A stretch of DNA of 5,566 nt, taken from Planctomycetota bacterium (GTDB taxonomy: Bacteria; Planctomycetota; UBA1135). The stretch lies in NCBI GenBank assembly GCA_014382465.1, contig JACNJP010000465.1, positions 1-5,566 on the forward strand, written 5' to 3'. The notes under the pieces are model-generated. The model saw only the letters and a list, made by a program, of their open reading frames with translations. It made no database searches and was not told the origin of the DNA. Each line of letters starts with the position of its first letter. Positions within the stretch are counted from its first letter, which is position 1. Of this stretch, positions 1 to 5,566 are shown one piece after another. The translations under genes were made by a program, and so were the position numbers.

Positions 1-581
1 GCGGCGACCTCGACGGGGAACGGGGGGCGGCTCACCGCGCGAAGCCCGACGCCGACAGGAGCAACCAGGCCGGCGGCCGCCAGCGAGAACGCCTGCAGAG
101 CCACGCCGTTGACGTCGAACCCGACAGCCACGCGCGTGCCGCTGTCCTGGGAGATCCAGATCGTGCCGTTGACCGGGTCCCAGGCGGCGCTCGAGACGTC
201 GGACACCGCGGGAGTCGTCCTCCAGCTCCGGCCGGTCAGGTTCCCGGCGGGGTCGAGCTCGTAGCACCACTCCCCTTCATCGGCGACCCACAGATTGCCG
301 GTGGCGGGGTCGAGGGCGCAGCCGATCGGCTGGGCGGCGGTGCTCGTGGAGCCGGGGGGCGGGCCGGCCGGCCAGCTCTGCAGCAGGACGCCGGCGCGGT
401 CGAATTGCAGGATCAGGTCGTCGGTCGAGTCGACCACCCAGATCGTGCCCGAGGCGGGGTCGTAGTCCAGGCCGCCTGCGAAGGTGGTGCCGGTGGACCA
501 GGAGTTGACCACCGTTTGGGCGCCGAGGGCGGGGGCGAAGGCGGCGACCAGGATCGCCAAGAACCAGAGGAGTCGTTCCAT
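1..581 (-). CDS. Secreted loop/beta-propeller-like repeat protein (N-terminal part, cut by left edge)
   Basis: The frame is open from an ATG at 581 to the window edge, giving 193 residues with no stop; the C-terminus lies outside. Residues 1-21 form a signal peptide: MERLLW, a hydrophobic core (FLAILVAAFAPAL), then a likely signal peptidase I site after ALGA, before QT. The mature part holds three similar units at about residues 37-70, 87-120 and 131-165. Each has a core of the form DPxxGxxW(V/I)xxD, then a strand ending in FDxxG or LDxxG and a hydrophobic/aromatic end. This pattern resembles NHL/SMP-30-like or other beta-propeller blades. The start is the only ATG/GTG/TTG after an in-frame TAG at 636-638. 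No Shine-Dalgarno is visible before it. The likely location is periplasmic or extracellular. The specific function and ligand are unknown, and the missing C-terminus could hold a sorting signal or further domains. Confidence 0.8.
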   Translation of the reverse strand, partial: MERLLWFLAILVAAFAPALGAQTVVNSWSTGTTFAGGLDYDPASGTIWVVDSTDDLILQFDRAGVLLQSWPAGPPPGSTSTAAQPIGCALDPATGNLWVADEGEWCYELDPAGNLTGRSWRTTPAVSDVSSAAWDPVNGTIWISQDSGTRVAVGFDVNGVALQAFSLAAAGLVAPVGVGLRAVSRPPFPVEVA

Positions 582-611
582 GTCGGGACCAGGGGTCTGG
601 GGGAAAGGAGA

Positions 612-659
612 CGGCCTCGGAGGGGACGCGCCCTCCTACCAGCCTGCCAGGAGAGGCCG
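612..659 (-). terminator. GC-rich stem structure between the BamE-like gene and the secreted repeat gene (possible weak terminator)
   Basis: The 96-nt gap 582-677 holds nested inverted repeats. CGGCCTC at 612-618 pairs with GAGGCCG at 653-659, and GGAGGG at 619-624 pairs with CCCTCC at 631-636 around a 6-nt loop. Positions 637-652 would be a one-sided bulge. On the minus strand the structure lies 18 nt past the BamE-like stop and is followed by a pyrimidine-rich run (TCTCCTTTCCCCC), not a true U-tract. It could be a weak or Rho-assisted terminator, an mRNA-stabilising stem, or chance pairing in GC-rich DNA. I see no clear promoter or Shine-Dalgarno for the downstream gene here. Confidence 0.25.
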
Positions 660-677
660 GATCCCGCAATCGGGCCG

Positions 678-1055
678 TCAGTCCTGCCAGGACTTGACGA
701 CCATGCCGTCCGGGCCGAACTCGACGTAGCTCAGGTGGCGGGTCTCGGTCTTGCTGTCGGTGTCGAAGATGAAGATCAGGTGGCCGCGCGTGCGCTTCTT
801 CTCGACGTAGCGCCACTTCCAGATCTCGGTGCCGTCGTCCAGCTTCGACTTGGAGCTCGGCTCGCCGATCAGGGCGAGCACGTAGGCTTGGTCCTTGCCG
901 GGCTGGATGCGGTCGAGCGTCGTCTGGCTGACGTACTGGCCGCTGACCTCCGAGTCGGAGCCGGCGGAAATGACGCAGGCCGGCGCCGTCAGGGCGCCGG
1001 CTGCGAGGAGGGCGGAAGCCAGGATCCGCCGAGGGGCGACGAGGGAGCGCGTCAT
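678..1055 (-). CDS. BamE/SmpA-like small exported protein, putative lipoprotein
   Basis: This is a complete 125-residue protein. Residues 1-26 are an export signal: an Arg-containing n-region (MTRSLVAPRR) and a hydrophobic core (ILASALLAAGAL). It ends at APA-C27, which reads either as a degenerate lipobox (Pro at -2 is unusual) or as an AxA signal peptidase I site. Residues 41-125 resemble the SmpA/OmlA (BamE-like) fold: a helix starting near TTLDRIQPGK, then VLALIGEP, the classic 'pGxxxxxVxxxlGxP' element. Strands follow around EIWKWRY (78-84), GHLIFIFD (91-98) and YVEFGPDGMVVKSW (110-123). True BamE helps the Bam complex insert outer-membrane proteins, but many family members have unknown roles, so only the fold is claimed. 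The gene starts 24 nt after the acyl-CoA dehydrogenase stop on the same strand, with no terminator between, so co-transcription is likely. Its Shine-Dalgarno is weak, only a G-run very close to the ATG. Confidence 0.8.
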   Translation of the reverse strand: MTRSLVAPRRILASALLAAGALTAPACVISAGSDSEVSGQYVSQTTLDRIQPGKDQAYVLALIGEPSSKSKLDDGTEIWKWRYVEKKRTRGHLIFIFDTDSKTETRHLSYVEFGPDGMVVKSWQD

Positions 1056-1079
1056 GGCCCCCAGTATCGCACCAGCCGC

Positions 1080-2321
1080 TCAGGTGTTGGCGATCTCGTA
1101 CTCGCCGGCGTAGGTCTCCTGGACCTCCTGCGGGATCACGTCGTTCAGGTAGTCGTACTGGCCCGCCTCCTTCATCAGGTTGCGGGCGATGACCATCCGC
1201 TGGACCTGGTTGGTGCCCTCGTAGATCTGGAGGATCTTGGCGTCGCGGTAGAACTTGGCGATCGGGTAGTCCTCCATGAAGCCGTAGCCGCCGAAGACCT
1301 GCACGGCGTCGGTGGCCACCGCCACGGCGACGTCGGTCGAGAAGCACTTGGCCATCGCCGCGTACTTGTTGACCGCCTTCATGTCGCCGGCGTCGGCGGC
1401 GGCGGCGCAGGCGTAGACCAGCCAGCGGGCGGCCTCGGTCTTCATCGCCATGTCGGCGAGCATCTGCTGCACCATCTGGAAGCTGGCGATGCTCTGGCCG
1501 AACTGCTTTCGGCGGTTGGCGTAGGTGTTGGCCAGCTCGAGGGCGCCGGCGGCGGTGCCGACGGCCTGCGCCGCCACGCCCGGCCGCGCCAGGTCGAGGG
1601 TCATCATGCTGTGCTTGAAGCCCAGCCCCGGGCTGCCGCCGATCAGGCGGTCGTCGGCGACGAAGACGTCGTCGAAGGCGGTCTCGCACACCGGCACCGA
1701 GCGGATGCCCATCTTGTCTTCGACCTTCTTGATCGAGAAGCCCGGGTCGGTGTTCTCGACGATGAAGGCGCTGATCCGGCGCGAGCGCGAGCTCGGGTCG
1801 GTGACCGCGAAGCAGGTCAGGATGTTGGCGCGCGAGCCGTTGGTGGTCCACTTCTTCTCGCCGTTGATCTTCCAGCCGCCGTCGACCTTGTCGCCGCGCA
1901 CCGACAGGCCGCCGGCGTCCGAGCCGGCGAACTTCTCGCTCAGGGCGAAGGCGCAGGCCGCCTTGCCCTTCGCCACCCGCGGCAGGTACTTCTGCTTCTG
2001 CTCCTCGGTGCCGCCGACGATGATCGGGAAGCTGCCGAGGGCGTTGACCGCGAAGGCCACGCCGAAGGCCGGGTCGGCCTTGGAGAACTCCTCGACCACC
2101 ATCGCCAGTCCGAGCACGCCGTGCTCGTTGCCGCCGTAGGCCTTGGGGATCCAGGTGCCCAGCAGGCCGGCGTCGACCGCGGCCTGGAAGCCGTCCTCGT
2201 TGAAGCTCTCGTCCTTGTCGTGCCGGGCCGCCTGGGGCAGCAGGAACTCACGGGAGATCTGGTTGGCGACCGCCTGCAGACGGAGGTGGTCGTCGGAGAA
2301 ATTGATGTTCGGAAGGGCCAT
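1080..2321 (-). CDS. Acyl-CoA dehydrogenase family flavoprotein
   Basis: This is a complete 413-residue protein, slightly longer than the usual 380-390 for the family. It is predicted to be a cytosolic FAD enzyme that introduces the alpha-beta double bond into an acyl-CoA and passes electrons to ETF. The three-part architecture is visible. An N-terminal helical domain (about 1-122) includes GLLGTWIPKAYGG. A middle beta domain (about 123-235) carries FALSEKFAGSDAGG (125-138) and KKWTTNG (156-162). A C-terminal helical domain carries the FAD-contact segment RKQFGQSIASFQ (271-282), QVFGGYGF (341-348), FYRDAKI (357-363) and IYEGTNQVQR (366-375). Glu368 sits where medium-chain enzymes have their catalytic base. 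SEK and WTTNG depart from the common TEP and WITNG forms. A tail of about 25 residues (389-413) follows the usual end. The start is supported by AGGAG nine bases upstream. Chain length and substrate cannot be assigned; beta-oxidation or branched-chain acyl-CoA oxidation are both possible. It is divergent from mutS. Confidence 0.95.
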   Translation of the reverse strand: MALPNINFSDDHLRLQAVANQISREFLLPQAARHDKDESFNEDGFQAAVDAGLLGTWIPKAYGGNEHGVLGLAMVVEEFSKADPAFGVAFAVNALGSFPIIVGGTEEQKQKYLPRVAKGKAACAFALSEKFAGSDAGGLSVRGDKVDGGWKINGEKKWTTNGSRANILTCFAVTDPSSRSRRISAFIVENTDPGFSIKKVEDKMGIRSVPVCETAFDDVFVADDRLIGGSPGLGFKHSMMTLDLARPGVAAQAVGTAAGALELANTYANRRKQFGQSIASFQMVQQMLADMAMKTEAARWLVYACAAAADAGDMKAVNKYAAMAKCFSTDVAVAVATDAVQVFGGYGFMEDYPIAKFYRDAKILQIYEGTNQVQRMVIARNLMKEAGQYDYLNDVIPQEVQETYAGEYEIANT

Positions 2322-2330
2322 GGGGAGGAG

Positions 2331-2335
2331 CTCCT
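2331..2335 (-). promoter_or_regulatory. Shine-Dalgarno of the acyl-CoA dehydrogenase gene
   Basis: On the minus strand AGGAG lies 9 nt before the ATG at 2321, which supports that start. It is half of a perfect 10-base palindrome, AGGAGCTCCT (2326-2335), so the mRNA could form a self-complementary element over its own ribosome-binding site, probably only by intermolecular pairing given the lack of a loop. Confidence 0.7.
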
Positions 2336-2400
2336 GTGAATCGGTGCGCGGTCACACCACGAGACTCCGGCGCGTGGGGAGGGGGCCGGGTACGGAGGGC

Positions 2401-2443
2401 ATTCTAGCGGCGGCCGGGGCCGGGCTGCGCGGGGCCGTAGAAT
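2401..2443. promoter_or_regulatory. Candidate divergent promoter region between acyl-CoA dehydrogenase gene and mutS
   Basis: The 143-nt gap 2322-2464 separates two divergent starts, so both promoters are expected here or within the opposite gene. TAGAAT, one mismatch from the sigma-70 -10 consensus, occurs once per strand: at 2438-2443 on plus, about 22 nt before the mutS GTG, and at 2401-2406 on minus, about 80 nt before the acyl-CoA dehydrogenase ATG. These are among the few A/T-rich spots in the gap. No convincing TTGACA-like -35 box sits at the right distance from either. I see no clear operator repeat. This is pattern-based and weak. Confidence 0.3.
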
Positions 2444-2454
2444 CCCCTTTCCGC

Positions 2455-2459
2455 GAGGA
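2455..2459 (+). promoter_or_regulatory. Shine-Dalgarno deciding the GTG start of mutS
   Basis: GAGGA lies 5 nt upstream of the GTG at 2465. An in-frame TAG at 2438-2440 rules out a longer protein, and no other start codon lies between that stop and 2465. The next in-frame ATG (codon 16) has no comparable site, so GTG 2465 is the best start. Confidence 0.7.
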
Positions 2460-2464
2460 TCCCC

Positions 2465-5176
2465 GTGGCCGGCAAGTCCCCCCTGAAGCAGCGTCCCCAG
2501 GAGACGCCCATGATGCGGCAGTACCACGCCGCCAAGAAGAAGCACCCGCAGGCGCTGGTCTTCTTCCGCATGGGGGACTTCTACGAGCTGTTCTTCGACG
2601 ACGCCAAACTGGCCTCCAAGGAGCTCGGCCTGGCCCTGACCGCCCGCGACAAGGAGCGCGCGGTGCCGATGGCCGGGGTGCCGGTGCGGGCGATGGAGGG
2701 CTACCTGGTGCGGCTGGTGCGCGCCGGCCACACCGTGGCGATCTGCGAGCAGCTCCAGGACCCCAAGGACGCCAAGGGCATCGTCGACCGCGACGTCGTG
2801 CGGGTGGTCTCCCCGGGCACCCTGATCGAGGACGAGGCCCTGGTCGGCTCCGAGCCGCTGTTCGTGCTGGCGGTCGACGTCGCCGCCGGCCGCGGCGAGC
2901 TCGGTCTGGCGTGGGCCGACCTCTCGACCGGCGCCTTCCGCTGCGCCGCCGCCGCGCCCGAGCGCTTCGCCGAGGAGCTGGCGCGGATCGCGCCGGCCGA
3001 GCTGGTGCTGCCAGACCTGCACGAGTCCGACGGCGGCCCGGAGATCCACGCCCGGCTGGCCGCGGTGCGCGCCGCCGCCGCCCGCGAGGAGCTGCCGGTC
3101 ACCCTGCGGCCGCCGTGGAGCTTCGACGTCCGCAACGGCGCCCGCGACCTGCGCGAGCAGCTCGGCGCGCGCACGCTGGAGCCCTTCGGCGTCGACGACC
3201 AGCCGCCGCTGCTGGCGAGCTGCGGCGCCCTGCTCGACTACCTGCGCGACACCCAGAAGGGCGCCCTCGGCCAGATCCGCGACCTGAAGCGCCACGAGCC
3301 GGCCCGCCACCTGGTGCTCGACCGGGCGACGCGGCGCACCCTCGAGCTGGTGCGCTCGCAGCAGGACGGCGGCCGCGACGGCACGCTGCTGGCGGTGCTC
3401 GACCACAGCGAGACGCCGATGGGCGCGCGCATGCTGCGCGACTGGCTGCTCGAGCCGCTGGTCCAGCGGGCCGAGATCCTGGCGCGGCAGGAGGCGGTGG
3501 CTGAGCTGTTCGAGTCCACGGCGCGGCGGCGCGCCCTGGCCGCGGCGCTCGACGGCATGGGCGACCTCGAGCGGACCGCCGGCAAGGTCGCCTCGGGGCG
3601 CGCCGGCCCGCGCGACCTGGTGGCGCTGGCCGGGGCGCTCGAGCGGGTGCCGGCGCTGCGCGGCGAGCTGGCGTCGGCCGCCTGCGCGGCCCTGGCCGGC
3701 CTGCGGCAGCGGCTCGATCCGCTGGTGCCGCTGGCCGAGCGGATCCGCGCCACGCTGGCCGATCCGGCGCCGCTCGGGCTCAAGGACGGCGGCCTGGTGC
3801 GCGCCGGCTGGTCGCCCGAGGTCGACGAGCTCCGGGCGCTGGCGCGCGGCGGCAAGGACTACCTGGCGGCGCTGCAGGAGCGCGAGATCGCCCGCACCGG
3901 CATCCCGACGCTCAAGATCGGCTTCAACCGCGTCTTCGGCTACTACCTCGAGATCACCCACGCCCAGCGCGACCGGGTGCCGGCCGACTACACCCGCAAG
4001 CAGACCCTCAAGAACGCCGAGCGCTACATCACGCCGGAGCTGAAGGAGTACGAGGCCAAGGTGCTCGGCGCCGAGGAGAAGTCCAAGGAGCTCGAGTACC
4101 GGATCTTCCTCGAGCTGCGCGAGGCGGCGGCCGCCGAGGTGCCGACGCTGCTGGAGACCGCCGCGGCGGTCGCCGAGGTCGACGTCTACGCCGGGCTGGC
4201 GCGGGTGGCGGTCGAGCGGCGCTACTGCCGGCCGGAGCTGGTCGAGGACTCGGTGGCGCTCGAGATCACCGAGGGCCGCCACCCGGTGGTCGAGGCGGCG
4301 CTGCTCGAGGACCCCTTCGTGCCCAACGACGCCCGGCTCGGCGAGGACTCGCGGCTGGTGGTGCTGACCGGCCCCAACATGAGCGGCAAGAGCACCTGGC
4401 TGCGGCAGACGGCGCTGATCGTCCTGATGGCGCAGATGGGCGGCTTCGTCCCGGCCGACGCCGCGCGCATCGGGATCGTCGACCGCATCTTCACGCGCCT
4501 GGGGACCGGCGACGACATCGCCCGCGGCCAGTCGACCTTCATGGTCGAGATGGTCGAGACCGCCAACATCCTGCGCAACGCCAGCGAGCGCAGTTTGCTG
4601 CTGCTCGACGAGGTCGGCCGCGGCACCAGCACCTTCGACGGCCTGGCGATCGCCTGGGCGGTGTGCGAGCACGTGCACGACCGCGTGCGGGCGCGCTGCC
4701 TGTTCGCCACCCACTACCACCAACTCACCGACTTGGCGGCGAGCCTGGCGCGCGCCCGCAACCTGAACGTGGCGGTGCGCGAGTGGGGCGAGGAGATCGT
4801 CTTCCTGCACCGCATCGAGGAGGGCGGGACCGACCGCAGCTACGGCATCCACGTGGCGCGGCTGGCCGGCGTGCCGCCCGCGGTGCTCGACCGCGCCAAG
4901 GACGTGCTGGTGCGGCTCGAGAAGGACGAGGAGGGCTTGAGCCGCAAGATCCTGGCCGGGCACGAGGCGGCGGCCCCGGCGGTCGATTCCGCCGCGCCGG
5001 CCACTGCCGCGCCCCAGCCGGTCGCCGCCCCCGAGGTGCTCCAACACAGCCTCTTCGACCTGCTCGAGGACGCCGACGAGGACCTACTGGCCGAGCTGCA
5101 GGAAGTCGACCTGAACGCTCTGCCGCCGATCGAGGCCTGGAAGCTGATCGAGCGGGTCAAGCGGGCGCTGGGCTAG
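2465..5176 (+). CDS. mutS: DNA mismatch repair protein MutS (MutS1 type)
   Basis: This is a complete 903-residue protein (E. coli MutS is 853). It binds mismatches and small loops as a dimer and uses ATP to become a sliding clamp that recruits MutL. The mismatch-reading F-x-E motif is present as F39-Y40-E41 in RMGDFYELF, which makes it MutS1 rather than MutS2. The connector domain follows (about 130-265), then the lever/clamp core (about 280-575) with GFNRVFGYYLEI (486-497) and RKQTLKNAERYITPEL (511-526). The ATPase domain has Walker A GPNMSGKST (636-644), GDDIARGQSTFMVEM (682-696), Walker B plus MutS signature DEVGRGTSTFDG (715-726, D715 and E716) and ATHYHQL with H750. An Ala/Pro-rich linker (835-856) leads to QHSLF (860-864), a probable beta-clamp-binding motif. 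An acidic stretch follows, then a terminal helix DLNALPPIEAWKLIERVKRAL (882-902), matching the C-terminal oligomerisation segment. It starts at GTG with a Shine-Dalgarno. No mutL lies in the window. Confidence 0.98.
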   Translation: MAGKSPLKQRPQETPMMRQYHAAKKKHPQALVFFRMGDFYELFFDDAKLASKELGLALTARDKERAVPMAGVPVRAMEGYLVRLVRAGHTVAICEQLQDPKDAKGIVDRDVVRVVSPGTLIEDEALVGSEPLFVLAVDVAAGRGELGLAWADLSTGAFRCAAAAPERFAEELARIAPAELVLPDLHESDGGPEIHARLAAVRAAAAREELPVTLRPPWSFDVRNGARDLREQLGARTLEPFGVDDQPPLLASCGALLDYLRDTQKGALGQIRDLKRHEPARHLVLDRATRRTLELVRSQQDGGRDGTLLAVLDHSETPMGARMLRDWLLEPLVQRAEILARQEAVAELFESTARRRALAAALDGMGDLERTAGKVASGRAGPRDLVALAGALERVPALRGELASAACAALAGLRQRLDPLVPLAERIRATLADPAPLGLKDGGLVRAGWSPEVDELRALARGGKDYLAALQEREIARTGIPTLKIGFNRVFGYYLEITHAQRDRVPADYTRKQTLKNAERYITPELKEYEAKVLGAEEKSKELEYRIFLELREAAAAEVPTLLETAAAVAEVDVYAGLARVAVERRYCRPELVEDSVALEITEGRHPVVEAALLEDPFVPNDARLGEDSRLVVLTGPNMSGKSTWLRQTALIVLMAQMGGFVPADAARIGIVDRIFTRLGTGDDIARGQSTFMVEMVETANILRNASERSLLLLDEVGRGTSTFDGLAIAWAVCEHVHDRVRARCLFATHYHQLTDLAASLARARNLNVAVREWGEEIVFLHRIEEGGTDRSYGIHVARLAGVPPAVLDRAKDVLVRLEKDEEGLSRKILAGHEAAAPAVDSAAPATAAPQPVAAPEVLQHSLFDLLEDADEDLLAELQEVDLNALPPIEAWKLIERVKRALG

Positions 5177-5192
5177 CCCGAACCCTGCCCCG

Positions 5193-5566
5193 CTACGGCG
5201 TCGGCGTGCCGTGGAACAGCAGCTCCGAGAAGCTGACGCTGAAGGTGCCCTGCGCCGTCCCCGGCTGGATCAGCTCCCAGCAGTCCTTCACGTCGAAGGC
5301 GATGTACTTCACGCCCGTCCAGCTCACGTCGAAGACTTCGCCGGGGTGGGCGCGGTCGTCGGGCGCCGAGCGGAAGCGGAACAGTCCGCGCGAGGTCCAG
5401 GTCACGGCGTCCTCGGAGGTGAGGACTTCGACGTCCCGGGCGCACTCCAGCTTGAGGTAGCTGACGGACAGCGGGCGGCCGTTCCAGACCCGGAAGCGGT
5501 CGAGGTCGTACTGCCGCGGCAGGCCCGGCCCGGAGTGGTCGTCCGCACCCCAACGCCCCCGCCCCT
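5193..5566 (-). CDS. Discoidin (F5/8 type C)-like domain protein, C-terminal part, cut by right edge
   Basis: The minus-strand frame is open from the right edge to a TAG at 5193-5195, giving 123 residues; the N-terminus is outside, so a GTG at 5405 should not be taken as the start. The order of elements fits an F5/8 type C/galactose-binding-like beta-sandwich: YDLDRFRVWN (fragment residues 19-28, like the 'i.vWN' strand), YLKLECARDVEVLTSEDAVTW (36-56, like the 'v.v..S.DG..W' strand), GVKYIAFDVKDCW (84-96, like 'a.yvrl.v...w'), and FSELLFHG (112-119, like the closing 'lSEvrfyG'). C41 and C95 could form a disulfide. It ends four residues after this domain with no visible anchor or sorting signal. 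Such domains usually bind carbohydrate or surfaces in secreted proteins; the ligand here is unknown. It is tail to tail with mutS, with only 16 nt between stops. Confidence 0.75.
   Translation of the reverse strand, partial: GRGRWGADDHSGPGLPRQYDLDRFRVWNGRPLSVSYLKLECARDVEVLTSEDAVTWTSRGLFRFRSAPDDRAHPGEVFDVSWTGVKYIAFDVKDCWELIQPGTAQGTFSVSFSELLFHGTPTP

Noticed and set aside
277..1851. A 524-codon minus-strand frame overlapping the acyl-CoA dehydrogenase, BamE-like and secreted repeat genes
   Set aside because: It is a shifted frame of three well-supported genes, with Arg/Pro/Gly-rich low-complexity translation. The correct frames show clear signal peptides and family motifs.
405..2339. A 644-codon plus-strand frame antisense to the acyl-CoA dehydrogenase and BamE-like genes
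   Set aside because: It spans three genes on the other strand, including the intergenic gaps, and its translation is Val/Gly/Asp/Arg/Leu-rich with no recognisable domain. It is a shadow frame.
2143..3504. A 453-codon plus-strand frame covering the divergent intergenic region and the 5' part of mutS
   Set aside because: It is out of frame with mutS, whose family motifs are unambiguous, and it begins antisense inside the acyl-CoA dehydrogenase. Its translation is Arg/Ala/Gly-rich noise.
1940..5047. A 1035-codon open frame antisense to mutS
   Set aside because: It lies opposite a certain mutS gene and then reads into the acyl-CoA dehydrogenase gene out of frame, giving low-complexity Arg/Ala/His/Gly/Leu/Gln-rich sequence with no motif. 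Stop codons are rare in any frame at this GC content, so the length is not evidence of coding.
5177..5192. A shared terminator between mutS and the discoidin-like gene
   Set aside because: The 16-nt gap contains no inverted repeat and no T-tract.
5173..5553. A 126-codon minus-strand frame at the right edge, overlapping the mutS stop
   Set aside because: It competes with the frame ending at 5193, whose translation has the strand pattern of a discoidin-like domain. This one is Arg/Pro/Leu-rich without a pattern.
1..5566. A novel mobile, defence or CRISPR-like system
   Set aside because: I found no direct-repeat array, terminal inverted repeats, integrase, transposase or nuclease cassette. Base composition looks uniform by eye and the complete genes are ordinary chromosomal families.

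Overview
The window is very GC-rich DNA (roughly 70% by eye) with strong G/C bias at third codon positions. It looks like an ordinary bacterial chromosome segment. Two truncated genes for secreted, surface-type proteins flank housekeeping genes. One carries loop/propeller-like repeats and the other a discoidin-like domain. Such genes are common in Planctomycetota, Acidobacteriota, myxobacteria and related high-GC environmental lineages, but nothing here fixes the phylum, so this is a soft inference.

Layout from left to right. (1) Positions 1-581, minus strand: the N-terminal 193 residues of a secreted repeat protein that runs off the left edge. (2) 582-677: a short intergenic stretch with a GC-rich stem structure. 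(3) 678-1055, minus: a small exported BamE/SmpA-like protein. (4) 1080-2321, minus: a complete acyl-CoA dehydrogenase, 24 nt upstream of the BamE-like gene and probably co-transcribed with it. (5) 2322-2464: a divergent intergenic region with a Shine-Dalgarno for each flanking gene and a TAGAAT hexamer on each strand. (6) 2465-5176, plus: complete mutS, the mismatch-recognition ATPase, with all family motifs and a C-terminal sliding-clamp-binding motif. (7) 5193-5566, minus: the C-terminal 123 residues of a discoidin (F5/8 type C)-like protein that enters from the right edge and ends 16 nt from the mutS stop.

The genes do not form one pathway. The acyl-CoA dehydrogenase acts in acyl-CoA oxidation and donates electrons to ETF, MutS acts in DNA repair, and the others are cell-envelope or secreted proteins. 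No mobile element, CRISPR array, tRNA, rRNA or defence cassette is visible, and I see no convincing undescribed system. The very long antisense reading frames (up to about 1035 codons) are by-products of GC-rich codon usage. The points most worth a second look are the two edge-truncated genes, the ambiguous export signal of the BamE-like protein, the motif departures in the acyl-CoA dehydrogenase, and the compact divergent promoter region.
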